From NCBI GenBank assembly GCA_943736015.1, contig OX031069.1, positions 39,900,728 through 39,964,727 of the forward strand: 64,000 nt of DNA, read 5' to 3'. Positions 12,128-24,436 of the stretch are shown piece by piece. Origin of the DNA: Tridacna crocea (lineage: Eukaryota; Mollusca; Bivalvia; Cardiida; Cardiidae). Every line of letters begins with the position of its first letter. Position 1 is the first letter of the stretch. The notes beneath the pieces were generated by a model. The model searched no databases. It worked only from the letters and a program-made list of their open reading frames with translations, and was not told where the DNA came from. The position numbers and the translations under genes were made by a program.

Positions 12128-13854
12128 CAGTATGGACCAACGTACAGTGTCGCAAATCGGAAGCTGCTGCTACTGTACACCCCAAATCAGTTAGCTGCAG
12201 TAAACAAGTTTGACAAAACAGGCTGGCACGCGTAATCTAGCAGACAGAAAATGATCGGGTGTTTTGCATTTGAAAGGTAAGAAGTTTTTCTATAAGTACA
12301 TACTGCGATTGGGTTCATAATCCTTGCGAGTTTTGTATAGGAAAGCTGCATCACCAAATTTCGTCGTTGGCGGCTGCCATGATCGCTAAACATTTGCTTT
12401 CTGCTCCTTCGGGAAGATCGGAAACCATTTTCTGATACTGCAGACAGATAAAGAAATCATTCAGCTTCACGTATACATGTCTATGGTTGTATTCAGTGCC
12501 ATATCCATTGAAATAATTCACTTTTTATCAAGGTACCATCGAAACGTTCACTGTACGGCTAGCTGCATCTGTACGCAACGATTAGCTGCATTTCGCAATA
12601 AAAACTGTGTACGCCTAGCTGCATCAATGCATCATAGTACTGAACAAAAAGGTTCAGCTCATATGGTAAAACACGCTTTTTTAGCTCGATATACATGTCG
12701 TATGCCGGGTCGAAATCTCGGCATATCCCGGGAATCTGCCTAGACCAAATTAGAATAATACTTTAGCGTAGACCAAAATAGATCTAGACTCTTTTTCCAA
12801 ATTTTTAATCATATTAATTCTCATGTGTTTACAATTAAGACGTATTTTTAATTGAAGCAATTTATTTATTTTTCCCACAATTGTTCCGTTTTCCACGTTG
12901 CAGTTTTCCTCGAAAGTGCTAAACATTCAAAATTTAATCTTACTCAGAATTTCTAATTGAACTTCTTTTATGTTGGAGTTTAAGTTGACTAAGATGGTTA
13001 ATATGTAGTCGCATTATATAAAACGAGAAAATATTCCGATTTGGTCTAGGCAGACTGTGGAGCTGCCTAGCCAAACTGTTAAACTATTTTGGTATCTAGG
13101 CAAAATTCCAGTTTGGTCTAGATTCCGGATCTGCCGAGATTCCAGTTTGGACGGCGACATATATAAATATATAAATTCAAACAATAGCAGGTAAGATTTT
13201 CTTGTTTCTTCAAGGCATTTCATGAATTACACAAATCCGGCACCAGTGATAAATCCTTTTATTACATGGAAAACATCGCTGATATTATTTCTTGAGATAG
13301 GTCTATACAGTTCCTGTACAACAGATAGGTACAAAGTTTGCCATTTTTTGCAACCCCTAATGAATTATATAACTAGTATGTTGTAGCTTTTCAACATACA
13401 TTCAACGAATTCAGCTCGGGTTAAACGTAAAGTTTTCAGGTTTTCTTTCTTAACCTAAATTCATGATATTATCTCGAACATCCATCCTCAAGTCTTAAGT
13501 CTTTACCAAAGCATTTGCAGACGTTCAGTTGGTAGCGTTTTCCTTTGAAAGATATAAATCTCAGTGAAAATAGAAGCACTAGCTTAAAGGCAGCCGATTC
13601 TTTTAATACATCTAACCTCTGAAAGTGCTCAATACTGACTATGGATCGTTTATAGACGATGGTAGACCTATTCACGACCCCATTGATTCACCCCGTCTTT
13701 AAAGGGTGGAAATGGAACCCGGAAAAGTCGAATACGAACTTTATACATTCACCACTGCCAACCTCACATCTTCAGAGCTAGATCTATATGTCATTTCTTG
13801 CAACACTCTTAACCAAGATGTACACAATTCTCATTATAAGCTTTAAAAGCTGTT

Positions 13855-15970
13855 TCACATCAACCTTACGACAGCCGTACGGGAACATTTTTTGACAAAT
13901 CGCAGGACTTCGCGCGGATTCCACAAGACTGCCTTACGCATTTGCAACGCCGTAGACGTCGCAATTAAGCTGGTTTTTCAACATGCTCATTTTCTTAGCG
14001 ATTTCTTTGCGATTTTTTGAGTTTGCACGGCAACTATACGGTTGCCACACGGGAGCCGTACGGCTACCTTGAGACCATCGCACATCAATCATAAGCCTGT
14101 TTCACATCAGCCTTACGACAGCCGTACGGGAACATTTTTTGACAAATCGCAGGACTTCGCGCGGACTCCGCAAGACTGAAGTACGAATTCCCAACGCCGT
14201 ATATAGACGTCGCAAGCTGGTTTTTCAACATGCTCATTTTCTTTGCGATTTCTTTGCGATTTTTGACTTCGCACGGCAACTGTACGGTTGCCACACGGCA
14301 GCCGAACAGTTACCTTTGGACCATCGCATATCGATCATACGGTTTTATACTTGAGTTTGTCTTGCGAAGACTGCACGATGATCGCATGAACATCTTGCGG
14401 CTGTCTTGCGAACGCCTTGCGTTTGGTGAAAGTCTGTCTGAAGACTACTGCGGAACGTACGAACAACGTATTGATTCGCACGGCTGCCCCACAAATGCCT
14501 TGCGAAAACTTAAAGCGTCATCCCTCCACTTTTAAAAAGTTTTATATCTTGTTCGTCATCAGTTGCTATCGCGATTTCAGGAAGAGAAGGCCATGCCTCA
14601 GAGACAAAGATCTCGAAAGGGAAAGGGGAGGGCTACGATTGCTGAACCTCCCATTGAACCTGATAAAACCGAGTTACCACCAACCCAGGGTTCAGATGAA
14701 GAAAGCATGTGCTTGTACAAGAGTGACAAATACGCCTTTAGCATAAAATAGCGTCGTCCCGTTCTTCATCTACAAGTATCCTGTTCATGGCTGCAATACG
14801 CAACCTCTGTACCTGGATAGCCGAAGTTAACTCTTTGAAGGCCTTCTGCAAAATGAGGATGCTGCTGCATACTTTTGTGTCTATATATATCAAAATCTGG
14901 ACAAGAAGAGATAATTCCTCCTCCTTAAGGCGATCGCAAGAACACCGTACAGCTGTCTTGCAAATTCGTGCTTGCCGTGTGGTGGTCGTAAGAAACTTTA
15001 AAAATTCTTACGGCAGTCTTGCGGGTGCCTTGAGAATTTGTGCGGCAGCCTTAAGATAACCGCATGACAGCCGTGCGAACACGTCGCTTTTTTTTCGTAC
15101 GTTCAACCTGCGGACACCGTACAGTTCGTGAGTCAACCGTACGAACAACGTACGGAGATCGCTTATCAAATTTGCAGTATGTGCGACGGGTACGAATAGG
15201 TTGCGATTGTGTTTGCGGCGGAAATCGTACGACGAAAAAATCGCAAGGCTGATGTGAAACAGGCCATACTGTTTTATAACTTGCGTTTGTCCTGCGAAGG
15301 CTGCAAGACGATCGCACGAACATCTTGCGGCTGCCTTGCGAATGCCTTGCGTTTGGTGAAAGTCTGTCTGAAGACTACTGCGGAACGTACGAACAATTAT
15401 TAACGTAGAGATTCGCACAGCTGCCCCGCAAATGCCTTGCGAAAAGTTAGCGTCATCCCTCCTCTTTTAAAAAGTTTGTATGTATTGTTCGTCATCAGTC
15501 GCTATCGAGATTTCAGGACGAGAAGGTCAGGTAGATACAAAGATCTCAGAACGGAAAGGGGTAGATTCCGATTGCTGGACCCCCATTGAACCCGAGACAA
15601 CCAAGGTACCACCAATCCAGGATTTAGATGAAGAAGGCCCGTGCTTGTACAAGAATGACAAAATGCCCTTAACATAAAATATCGTCGTCCCGGTCTTAAT
15701 CTGCGACTATCCGGTCCATTCTTTCAATATGCAACCCGATTGCCGGGGTAGCATTGTGAATATAATGTATATATCCAATCGGACAAGAGGAGATAATTCC
15801 TCCTCCTTATGGCGATCGCACGAACGCCGTACAGCTGTCTTGCAAATCGTGCTTGCCGTGCGGTGGTCGTAAGAAACTTTGAAAATTCTTACGGCAGTCT
15901 TGCGGGTGCCTTGAGAATTTGTGCGGCAGCCTTAAGCTAATCGCACGACAGCCGTGCGAACTCGTCGCTA
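13855..15970. repeat. Two direct copies of a CGTACG/CTTGCG-rich block
   Basis: About 14345-15070 and 15285-15970 are diverged direct copies. Both contain CTTGCGGCTGcCTTGCGAA-like text, GTTTGGTGAAAGTCTGTCTG, a short A/G-rich putative reading segment and GGAGATAATTCCTCCTCC. The block is dense in the words CTTGCGAA, CCGTACGG and GACAGCCGT in both orientations. A 62-codon frame at 14563-14751 is disrupted in the second copy (15480-15677), which argues against a conserved protein. The same words recur at 17910-18090 and 20615-20790. Confidence 0.6.
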
Positions 15971-16199
15971 TGTTTTTAGCTCACCTTAGCACAAAGTGCT
16001 ATAGGTGAGCTATTGTGATCGCCCTATGTCCGTCGTGTGTCGTCCGTCGACAATTTCTTTAAACATCTTCTCCTCCTAAATACTGGGTTAATCTTCATGA
16101 AACTTGGCAGGAATGTTCCTTGGGTGAAGCTCTACCAAAATTGTTCAAAGAATTTAATTCCACCCATAACTCTGGTTGCAACAGAAAAAAAAAAAAAAA

Positions 16200-17715
16200 C
16201 GAAATCTTTGAAAATCTTCTCCTCTGAAACTATAGGGCGTAGAGCTTTGATATTTGGTATGTAGCATCTCCTAATGGACCTCTACCAAGTTTGTTCAAAT
16301 TATGCCCCTAGGGTCAAAACTGGCCCCGCCCCGGGGGATAACGAGTTTGAGCATAGGAACAAAGAAGGAAAACTTTAAAAAATCTTCTCCTCTGAAACTT
16401 GAAGACGTAGAGCTTTGATATTTGGTATGTAGCATCTCCTAGTGGACCTCTACAAAGTTTGTTCAAATTCTATTCCTGGGGTCAAAACTGGCTCAATCCC
16501 AGAGGTCACAAGTTTGAGCATAGGAACAAAGAAGGAAAAATTTTAAAAATCTTCTCTGAAGAAACTTGAAGGTGTAGAGCTTTGATACTTAGTATGTGAC
16601 ACCTCCTAGTGGACTTCTACTAAGTTTGTTCAAATTATGTCCCTGGGGTCAAAACTGGCCCCACCCCGGGGGTCACAAGTTTGAGCATAGGAACAAAGAA
16701 GGAAAACTTTAAAAATCTTCTCCTCTGAAACTTGAAGGTGTAGAGCTTTGATATTTGCTATGTGGCATCTCCTAGTGGACTTCTACCCAGTTTGTTCAAA
16801 TTATGCCCCTGGGGTCACAAATTTGAGCAAAGGAACAAAGAAGGAAAACTTTGAAATTCTTTTCCTCAGAAACTAGAAAGCGTAGAGCTTTGATATTTGG
16901 TCTGTTGCATCTCCTAGTGGACCTCCACCAATTTTATATAAATGATGTTCCGGGGGTCAAAACTGGCCCCACCCCGGGGGTCACTAGTTTGAGCATAGGA
17001 ACAAAGAAGGAAAACTTTAAAATTCTTCTCCTCTGAAACTAGATGGCGTAGAGCTTTGATATTTAGTATGTGGCATCTCTTAGTGGACCTCTACCAAGTG
17101 TCTTTAAATCATGTCCGTGGGGTCAAAACTGGCCCCGCCCCGGGGGTCACAAGTTCGAACATAGGAACAAAGAAAGAAAATAACAAAATTCTTCTTCTCT
17201 AAAAGTAGAAGGCATAGAGCTACGATATTTGGCATGTAGCAATTCCTAGTGGATATCTACCAAGTTTGTTTCTATTATACCCATGGGGTCAAAACTGGCC
17301 CTGCCTCGGGGGGGGGGGTCACAGGTTCGAACATGGCAATAAAGAAGGAAAACTTTAGAAATCTTTGAAACTTGAAGGTGCAGAGCTTTGACATTTGGTA
17401 TGCAGAATCTTCTAGTGGACCTCTACCAAGTTTGGTCATATGATGTCCCTGGCGTCAAAACTGGCCGTGCCCCGGAGGTCACAGGTTGGAACATAGGAAC
17501 AAAGAAGGAAAATTTTGAATTTCTTTTTCTCTTAAAAGGGAAGGTATGAAATTTGTTATGTAGCATCTTTGAGTAAACCTCTACCAAGTTTGTTCCAAGG
17601 ATGCTGCATTGGTTAAAACTGACCCAGCCTCGGGGACCAAAAGTTCGAACATAGGACAAAGAAGGAAAATTTAAAATCCTTCTTTGAAACTGAAAGGTGT
17701 AGAGCTTTGATATTT
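16200..17715. repeat. ~160-bp tandem repeat array (about 9-10 units)
   Basis: Each unit runs through TCTTCTCCTCTGAAACT, GTAGAGCTTTGATATTTGG, TGGACCTCTACCAAGTTTGT, GGGGTCAAAACTGGCCCC and GAACAAAGAAGGAAAA. Units differ by substitutions and small indels. The array starts after an AGCTCACCTTAGCAC..GTGAGCT hairpin-like leader at about 15978. The same unit forms the 19380-20420 array and a diverged inverted trace at 41200-41400. Confidence 0.85.
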
Positions 17716-18578
17716 GATTGCCCTATGTCCGGCGTCTGTCGCCCATCAACAGTTTCTTTAAACATCTTCTTCTCCTTACCCACTGGGCCAATCTTGATGA
17801 AACTTGGCAGGGATGTTCCTGGGGCGAAGTTTTACCAAAGTTGCTCAAAGAATTGAATTTCACTCATTAGCTCTAGTCTAAGGTGAGCGTTCCAGGGCCA
17901 ATGGCCCTCTTGTATTTTTCGTACATTCAACCTGAGGACACCGTACAGTTCGTGAGTCACCAGAACGAACAACGTACCGAGATCGCTTTGCAAATTTGCA
18001 ATATGTGCGACGGGTACGAATAGATAGCGATTGTGTTTGGGGCGGAAATCGTAAGACGAAAAAATCCACGGCTGATGTGAAAGAGGCTTTACCAAGAAAA
18101 TCGCAGCTAACCGAGCAGTACAAAAATCCGGGTTAGCAGCTAGCCGTACAGTGAACGTTTTGATGGTACCTTGATAAAAAGTGAAATATTTCAATGGATA
18201 TGGCACTGAATACAACCATAGACATGTATACGTGAAGCTGAATGATTTCTTTATCTGTCTGCAGTATCAGAAAATGGTTTCCGATCTTCCCGAAGGAGTA
18301 GAAAGCAAATGTTTAGCGATCATGGCAGCCGCCAACGACAAAATTTGGTGATGCAGCTTTCCTATACAAAACTCGCACGGTTTATGAACCCAATCGCAGT
18401 ATGTATTTATAGAAAAACTTCTTACCTTTCAAATGCAAGACACCCGATCATTTTCTGTCTGCTAGATTACGCGTGCCAGCCTGTTTTGTTAAACTTGTTT
18501 ACTGCAGCTAACTGATTTGGGGAGTACAGTAGCAGCAGCTTCCGATTTGCGACACTGTACGTTGGTCCATACTGAGTA

Positions 18579-18874
18579 GATATATAAATAACGTTGTGGG
18601 CAGTCTCAAAAAATACGAATTACTCGCACAGAAGCTGTGATATGAGCGTGTTCTAAAAATAGATTGTACCTTGTGGGTCATTTTATTATATATACTTGTG
18701 GGTCACGAAAATGATTTTTTTCGTAAACATTCGAATCATGCTATTTGCAATAAAATTCTGCTTCCAGATTGCCGGCGTTTTATGGGTCAAAATATTGATG
18801 ACCCACAAACCACCAAGATTACCCACAACGTGAGTCAGAATTTGACGAAATGACCCATAATACGCCTGTTAGAA

Positions 18875-18921
<47 letters not shown>
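18579..18921. repeat. Spacer ending in an (AT)n microsatellite
   Basis: 18579-18870 is AT-rich, with four copies of the word ACCCACAA or its inverse. 18872-18924 is an almost pure (AT)n run that marks the 5' truncation point of the next element copy. Confidence 0.6.
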
Positions 18922-18926
<5 letters not shown>

Positions 18927-21271
18927 AATCGGACAAGAGGAGATAATTCCTCCTCCTTATGGCGATCGCACGAACACCGTACAGCTGTCTTGCAAAATCG
19001 TGCTTGCCGTGCGGTGGTCGTAAGAAACTTTGAAAATTCTTACGGCAGTCTTGCGGGTGCCTTGAGAATTTGTGCGGCAGCCTTAAGCTAACCGCACGAC
19101 AGCCGTGCGAACTCGTCGCTTTGTTTTTAGCTCACCTTAGCACAAACTGCTACAGGTGAGCTATTGTGATCGCCCTATATCCGTCGTCCGTAGTCTGTCG
19201 TCCGTCGACAATTTCTTTAAAAATCTTCTCCTCCTAAATACTGGGTTAATCTTCATGAAACTTAGCAGGAATGTTCCTTGGGTAAAGCTCTACCAAAATT
19301 GTTCAAAGAATTTAATTCCACCCATAACTCTGGTTGCCATGGCAACAAAAAGAAGAAAAAAAAAAACCCGAAATCTTTGAAAATCTTCTTCTCTGAAACT
19401 ATAAGGCGTAGAGCTTTGATATTTGGTATGTAGTATCTCCTAATGGACCTCTATCAAGTTTGTTCAAATCATGCTCATAGGGTCAAAACTGGCCCCGCCC
19501 CGGGGGATAACGAGTTTGAGCATAGGAACAAAGGAGGAAAACTTTAAAAATCTTCTCCTCTGAAACTTGAAGGCGTAGAGCTTTGATATTTGGTATGTGA
19601 CATCTCCTAGTGGACCTCTGCCAAGTTTGTTCAAATTATGCCCCTGGGGTCAAAACTGGCCACACTTCGGGGGTCACAAGTTTGAGCATAGGAACAAAGA
19701 AGGAAAACTTTTAAACTCTTCTTCTCTGAAACTAGATGGCGTAGAGCTTTGATATTTGGTATGTGGCATCTCCCAGCGGACCTCTACCAAGTTTCTTTAA
19801 ATCATGCCCGCGGGATCAAAACTGGCCCCGCCCCGCCCCGGGGGTCACAAGTTCGAACATAGGAACAAAGAAAGAAAATTTTAAAATTCTTCTTCTCTAA
19901 AACTAGAAGGCATAGAGGTATGATATTTGACATGTAGCAGTGAATCTCTACCAAGTTTGTTCCTACTATGCCCTTGGGGTCAAAACTGGCCCTGCCCCCG
20001 GGGGGTGGGTATCACAGGTTCGAACATAGCAACAAAGAAGGAAAACTTTAGAAATCTTCTCTGAAACTTGAAGGTGCAGAGCTTTGACATTTGGTATGCA
20101 GAACCTTCTAGTGGACCTCTACCAAGTTTGGTAATATGATGTCCCTGGCGTCAAAACTGGCCATGTCCCGGAGGTCACAGGTTGGAACATATGAACAAAG
20201 AAGGAAAATTTTGAATTTATTTTTCTCTTAAACGGGAAGGTGTAGAACTTTGATATTTGAGATGTAGCATGTTTGAGTGGACCTCTATCAAGTTTGTTCC
20301 AAGGATGCTGCTTTGCTCAAAACTGACCCAGCCCGGGGACCACAAGTTCGAACATAGGACAAAGAAGGAAAATTTAAAATTCTTCTTTGAAACTGGTAGG
20401 TGTATAGCTTTGATATTTGATTGCCCTATGTCCGGCGTCTGTCGCCCATCAACAATTTCTTAAAACATCTTCTTCTCCTAACCCACTGGGCCAATCTTGA
20501 TGAAACTTGGCATGGGATGTTCCTTGGGTGAAGCTTTACCAAAGTTGCTCAAAGAATTGAATTTCAATCATAAGCTACAGTCTAAGGTGAGCGTTCCAGG
20601 GCCAAGTTGTTTTTTCGTACGTTCAATCTGCGGACACCGTACAGTTCGTGAGTCACTTGTACGAACAACGTATGGAGATCGCTTTGAAAATTTGCAATAT
20701 GTGCGACGGGTACGAATAAATAGCGATCGTGTTTGCAGCGAAAATCGTAAGACGAAAAAATCGCACGGCTGATGTGAAAGAGACTTTACCAAGAAAATCG
20801 CAGCTAACTGAGCAGTACAAAAATTCTGGTTAGCAGCTAGCCGTACAGTGAACGTTTTGATGGTACCTTGATAAAAAGTGAAATATTTCAATGGATATGG
20901 CACTGAATACTACCATAGACATGTATACGCCAAGCTGAATGATTTCTTTATCTGTATGTAGTATCAGAAAATGGTTTCCGATCTTCCCGAAGGAGTAGAA
21001 AACAAAAGTTTAGCGATCATGGCAGCCGCCAACGACAAAATTTGGTGATGCAGCTTTCCTATACAAAAATCGCACGGTTTATGAACCCAATCCCAGTATG
21101 TATTTGTAGAAAATCTTATTACCTTTCAAATGCAAAACACCAAATCATTTTCTGTTTGCTAGATTACGGGTGCCAGCCTGTTTTGTTAAACTTGTTTACT
21201 GCAGCTAACTGATTTGGGGCGTACAGTAGCAGCAGCTTCCGATTTGCGACACTGTACGTTGGTCCATACTG
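18922..21271. mobile_element. 5'-truncated second copy of the 12128-18574 element
   Basis: Starts at CCAATCGGACAAGAGGAG, matching about 15776 in the first copy, and ends with the same inverse terminus CCATACTG at 21271. It holds a shorter ~160-bp array and the complete right-hand terminal repeat. The truncation coincides with an (AT)n tract. Confidence 0.75.
19380..20420. repeat. ~160-bp tandem repeat array (about 7 units)
   Basis: Same unit as 16200-17715, with fewer copies. The copy-number difference explains most of the length difference between the two element copies. Confidence 0.8.
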
Positions 21272-21567
21272 TATTACCCTACAAATTTTTTTATGATCAA
21301 AAATAAGTTTTATTGTACCACTTTAACCGAACCACTTTTTCCCTTTTTTGCTGTCTTAGAATTATCAAATATAAACCTAAAACCACTGTATACTTATCAA
21401 TAAGGGAGATGATAATTACCTTCATTCTCCAACGGCTACAAAAGAAAATTTGATGACTGAATGCGGACAGGCGGGCCGGCGGAAATAAGGAAGAATGGGC
21501 GGACGATGGAAGGAAGAATTGACGGAAGGCGGAAAAGAAGAATGTACCGATGGACGGACGGACGGCG

Positions 21568-21604
21568 GGAAGGAAGGAAGGAAGGAAGGAAGGAAGGAAG
21601 GAAA
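21568..21604. repeat. (GGAA)n microsatellite
   Basis: Nine uninterrupted GGAA units next to a GGACGG-rich stretch (21470-21566). A smaller impure tract is at 23926-23950. The long frames across it are simple-sequence artefacts. 21605-21990 holds only a trace of MITE family A at 21795-21860. Confidence 0.8.
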
Positions 21605-21991
21605 TGCTAAAGACACTTCGGTCATATTACCTGAGAAACTGATCCAAAGTATCAACATGTATTTCTTGCTTCCTTTATAGTTGGCGTTTCCTGCATCTGT
21701 GTTTTGCTTGGAATCTACAATATACCGTCAACATTAACCACGAAATTTCCCGTGAGCTTTATATCCAACAGTACAACTTAAGCCTTTTCTAAACTCAGAC
21801 CATTCGCAGACAATGCAGACATACAGCAATTTCTTCCTTTCCCGCAATGTTTTCAGTAATCGCTTTCATTAGAAATATGATAATACATCATTATCAACGG
21901 GTCGTAAAAATATCAATTCTGTCTGCATTGACCTTATTTGCAGTCGACAACAAATCTCCTACTCTATACCTTACTCTGCTAAAGCTGAAAT

Positions 21992-22224
21992 AAGTTAACT
22001 CATTACCAAACGACAAAATTTTAGGTTGGTCCAAATTGAAAGCATTTGCAGACGACAAAATGAAGGTGACTAAAAAATAGAAATTTGTTCTGGTTAGGGT
22101 AGAAAACACTGTGGGAAAAGGAGAAAATGCTGGTTACCAGCATTTTCTCCTTTTCCCATTGTGTTTTCAAAAGACTTCATTCTCAGGGGCGTCAAAGGAG
22201 GGATTGTGTGGTAATGGGTTAAAC
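21992..22224. mobile_element. Palindromic MITE, family A (copy 3)
   Basis: Complete copy: GTTAACTCATTACCAAACGA, GCATTTGCAGACGAC, the GGGAAAAGGAGAAAATGCTG hairpin, then GGATTGTGTGGTAATGGGTTAA. Confidence 0.85.
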
Positions 22225-22258
22225 TGTAACCTGAATAGTGTTCTTTTTTTAGATTGAT

Positions 22259-22323
22259 CCGTACCGGATAAGTAGATTCAAGATCAGACTGCACGTTCTG
22301 TGTAGTCTGATCTTGATCTAAAC
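22259..22323. repeat. Hairpin repeat, AGATCAGACTGCAC family (copy 1)
   Basis: Inverted arms TTCAAGATCAGACTGCAC / TAGTCTGATCTTGATC around CGTTCTGT. The same hairpin recurs at 25921, 29248 and 47995. Single arms occur at 27800, 32400, 39845 and 61300, usually after a TTTGCGGACAGT word. Confidence 0.7.
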
Positions 22324-22384
22324 GCTATCCGCTAAAGGTCACTTAGTTTCGCTTAGTAGCTTTAACTTTAATACAGGGTTTTAT

Positions 22385-22760
22385 GCCGGTGTAATGCAGA
22401 GAAATGACCCTCCCTTACAAAATGACCCGGGTTATTATTCTACGTAGAGAAATGACCCTCCCCTACAAAATGACCTGGGTCATTATTCTACGTAGAGAAA
22501 TGACCCTCCCCTACAAAATGACCCTGGTCATTATTGTACGTAGAGAAATGACCCTCCCCTACAAAATGACCCGGGTCATTATTCTACGCAGAGAAATGAC
22601 CCTCCCCTAAAAAATGACACGGGTCATTATTCTACGTAGAGAAATGACCCCACAAGTCACTTCACTACGTAGAATAATGACCCGGGTCATTCCTCTACGT
22701 AGAGAAATGACCCATGGGCCATTTTGTAGGGGAGGGTCATTTCTCTGCATTACACCGACA
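22385..22760. mobile_element. Inverted-repeat element with internal 54-bp minisatellite (GAAATGACCC)
   Basis: The left end GCCGGTGTAATGCAGAGAAA is mirrored at the right end (TTTCTCTGCATTACACCG). Inside are about 4.5 direct copies of a ~54-bp unit with GAGAAATGACCCTCCCCTAC and CATTATTCTACGTA, then inverted copies. A shorter relative with the same ends but no amplification lies at 51892-52077. Confidence 0.8.
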
Positions 22761-24404
22761 CGGTTGAAATAGTAAAATTTCTTGTGACTAACGTTGTTTT
22801 CTTTATCTTTTTCTTCAAATTATTCACTGCAAAACATGCATATAAAATGTTTGGTGTGGTGGCATATTTCTGTCACGAGATACGAGATAACTTTTATCAT
22901 AATTTTGGAAAATTATCACGATGAAACAAAGTTTCCTGGGAATTTTGTCAAGATAGTGACACGTTTTCTGAAAAAAAAATATAGATCATGATAAATTAGA
23001 AAAAATGCAATGATCATTAACGTAGTAGACCCTAATAGAAAACAGCTATTTCCACAAAAACCGAAAATAACCAGTTGATTTTCCTCTATTTTATAACTGT
23101 ATCATTCCCAATTCGACCGACAGAGTTTTACACACAACCAGTTGATTATCTTATTGATCATATTCCTAATTCATCCCATTTTTTTTTATTCAAATAATTA
23201 TCAAGAATGGTACAATTTGAGTAATATGGTAAAAAAAGTAGTTCTGGCAATGATTCTAAAACTATATCGTCACTAGGGGGTGTCAAAAGCAACAACATCA
23301 TTAATCGTTGTCTGCGCTTATCATATTCTTCAGAGATTTGACCTGCCTGATATGACGTGTCAGAATCCTAAACCTAATCCTAGAATGCTAAAATTAGGTA
23401 GGTATGTATATAGAAAAATGCCACCTAGCGGAAGACAATGCCTGGAATACTAAATAAAAGTACTGAAAGTACTAACACATTGTGGTAGATACTTGCTGCT
23501 AAATATTTTTTTACACGTGACAGTTTCTTTACAATCAATTCATTTGAAGGTCGATAATATTTTGTTTCCTAAGACTGGTATGTTTTTTTTCTTGATTAAG
23601 TTCAATAAATCATCTATTTAAGCGTTTTGCATGCAGTTTGCATTGAGACTTTATAAGCTTGGTCATATCAAAACTGCCAAATGAGGCCAATTTCAAACCA
23701 AGAACAAACTCTGATATCTTACTCATGTGTTCACTATGTGTGTCATTTACTTGCACGGCTTTTCAATCCGTATGTTTTCATATATCAAATGACACAGCCG
23801 TGTCTGTTCATTGACCTACGAAGATATATTGTTCTTGAAACAGAGTAGTGTTAGGTCAACAAAGGACTTAAGTTTCACGGTTGACATAAAAAAGAATGAG
23901 ACCGAAGAGACCATCACCCTATAGGAAGGAAGGAAGAAAGGAAGGAAGAAAAAAATCCGTAGTATTGTAGAAATATAGCAGGTATGCGAATCATCTGGCG
24001 TGTAAAATCAGTCCGGAAATAATCCACGTCAAAAAAAAAACAGTGAAATAAATAATATCATAAACTATGGTATCAGGTCAATGCATGGTTGTGGATTTTA
24101 TTATTTTTCAGAGATGTTCTGAATTGAGCAATGATTGGCTTTGTCGCCATATCCGACATATTTAGTGCATGATCGTCAATACTAACGATTATCAGGGATT
24201 TGAGTATGCCGAGAGTTCTGCCATAACAAACCTATGCGCACACTAACGGGCACCGAGTGCGAAGGATATCTGAATTTGACGGTAGAATTATAGCAACAAA
24301 TATATTAACACTTTCATTGCAAAGCTTTCGCAGATAACGTATTTCAGATCAACTAACAGAGACCATCAGCTAATGTATGTGTCCGCTATTTTTTCCGAAG
24401 AGTT
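22761..24404. other. Non-coding stretch downstream of gene 1
   Basis: AT-rich, with a single impure GGAA tract near 23930 and isolated ACCAGTTGATT words (23070, 23140) related to the foldback family at 48829. I looked on the minus strand for a continuation exon of gene 1 (Cys-Cys codons after an AG acceptor) and saw none. Confidence 0.45.
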
Positions 24405-24410
24405 TTTATT
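24405..24410 (-). terminator. Candidate polyadenylation signal of gene 1
   Basis: AATAAA on the minus strand, about 26 nt after the in-frame TAA at 24437-24439. It supports a terminal exon at this point. A single hexamer in AT-rich DNA is weak evidence. Confidence 0.45.
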
Positions 24411-24436
24411 GTATGTCAACTCTCTGGTATTCTTAT

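Larger units (their letters stand above)
12128..18574. mobile_element. 6.4-kb element with ~445-bp terminal inverted repeats
   Basis: The left end begins CAGTATGGACCAACGTACAG, and the right end at 18574 is its exact inverse. Similarity between the arms continues for ~445 bp (12128-12574 and 18131-18574), ending near GGCTAGCTGC / GCAGCTAGCC. Both ends are flanked by AGTA (12124-12127, 18575-18578). The interior holds two direct copies of a GC-richer block (13855-15970) and a ~160-bp tandem array. No transposase frame was recognised, so it is probably non-autonomous. The 68-codon frames in both arms are the same sequence read twice because the arms are inverted copies. Confidence 0.7.

Noticed and set aside
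14417..15677. Short basic/acidic frames in the duplicated block
   Set aside because: The second copy changes frame and residues freely. There is no sign of purifying selection and no recognised domain.
12187..18515. Matching 68-codon frames at 12187-12393 (minus) and 18309-18515 (plus)
   Set aside because: They are the same stretch of the two terminal inverted repeats. Identity follows from element duplication, not from protein conservation.
16200..20420. CRISPR-like array
   Set aside because: The units are ~160 bp, contiguous, without unique spacers, in a eukaryotic transposon context.
21422..21680. Frames over the (GGAA)n tract on both strands
   Set aside because: Low-complexity translation (Lys-Glu-Gly or Phe-Pro-Ser) of a microsatellite.
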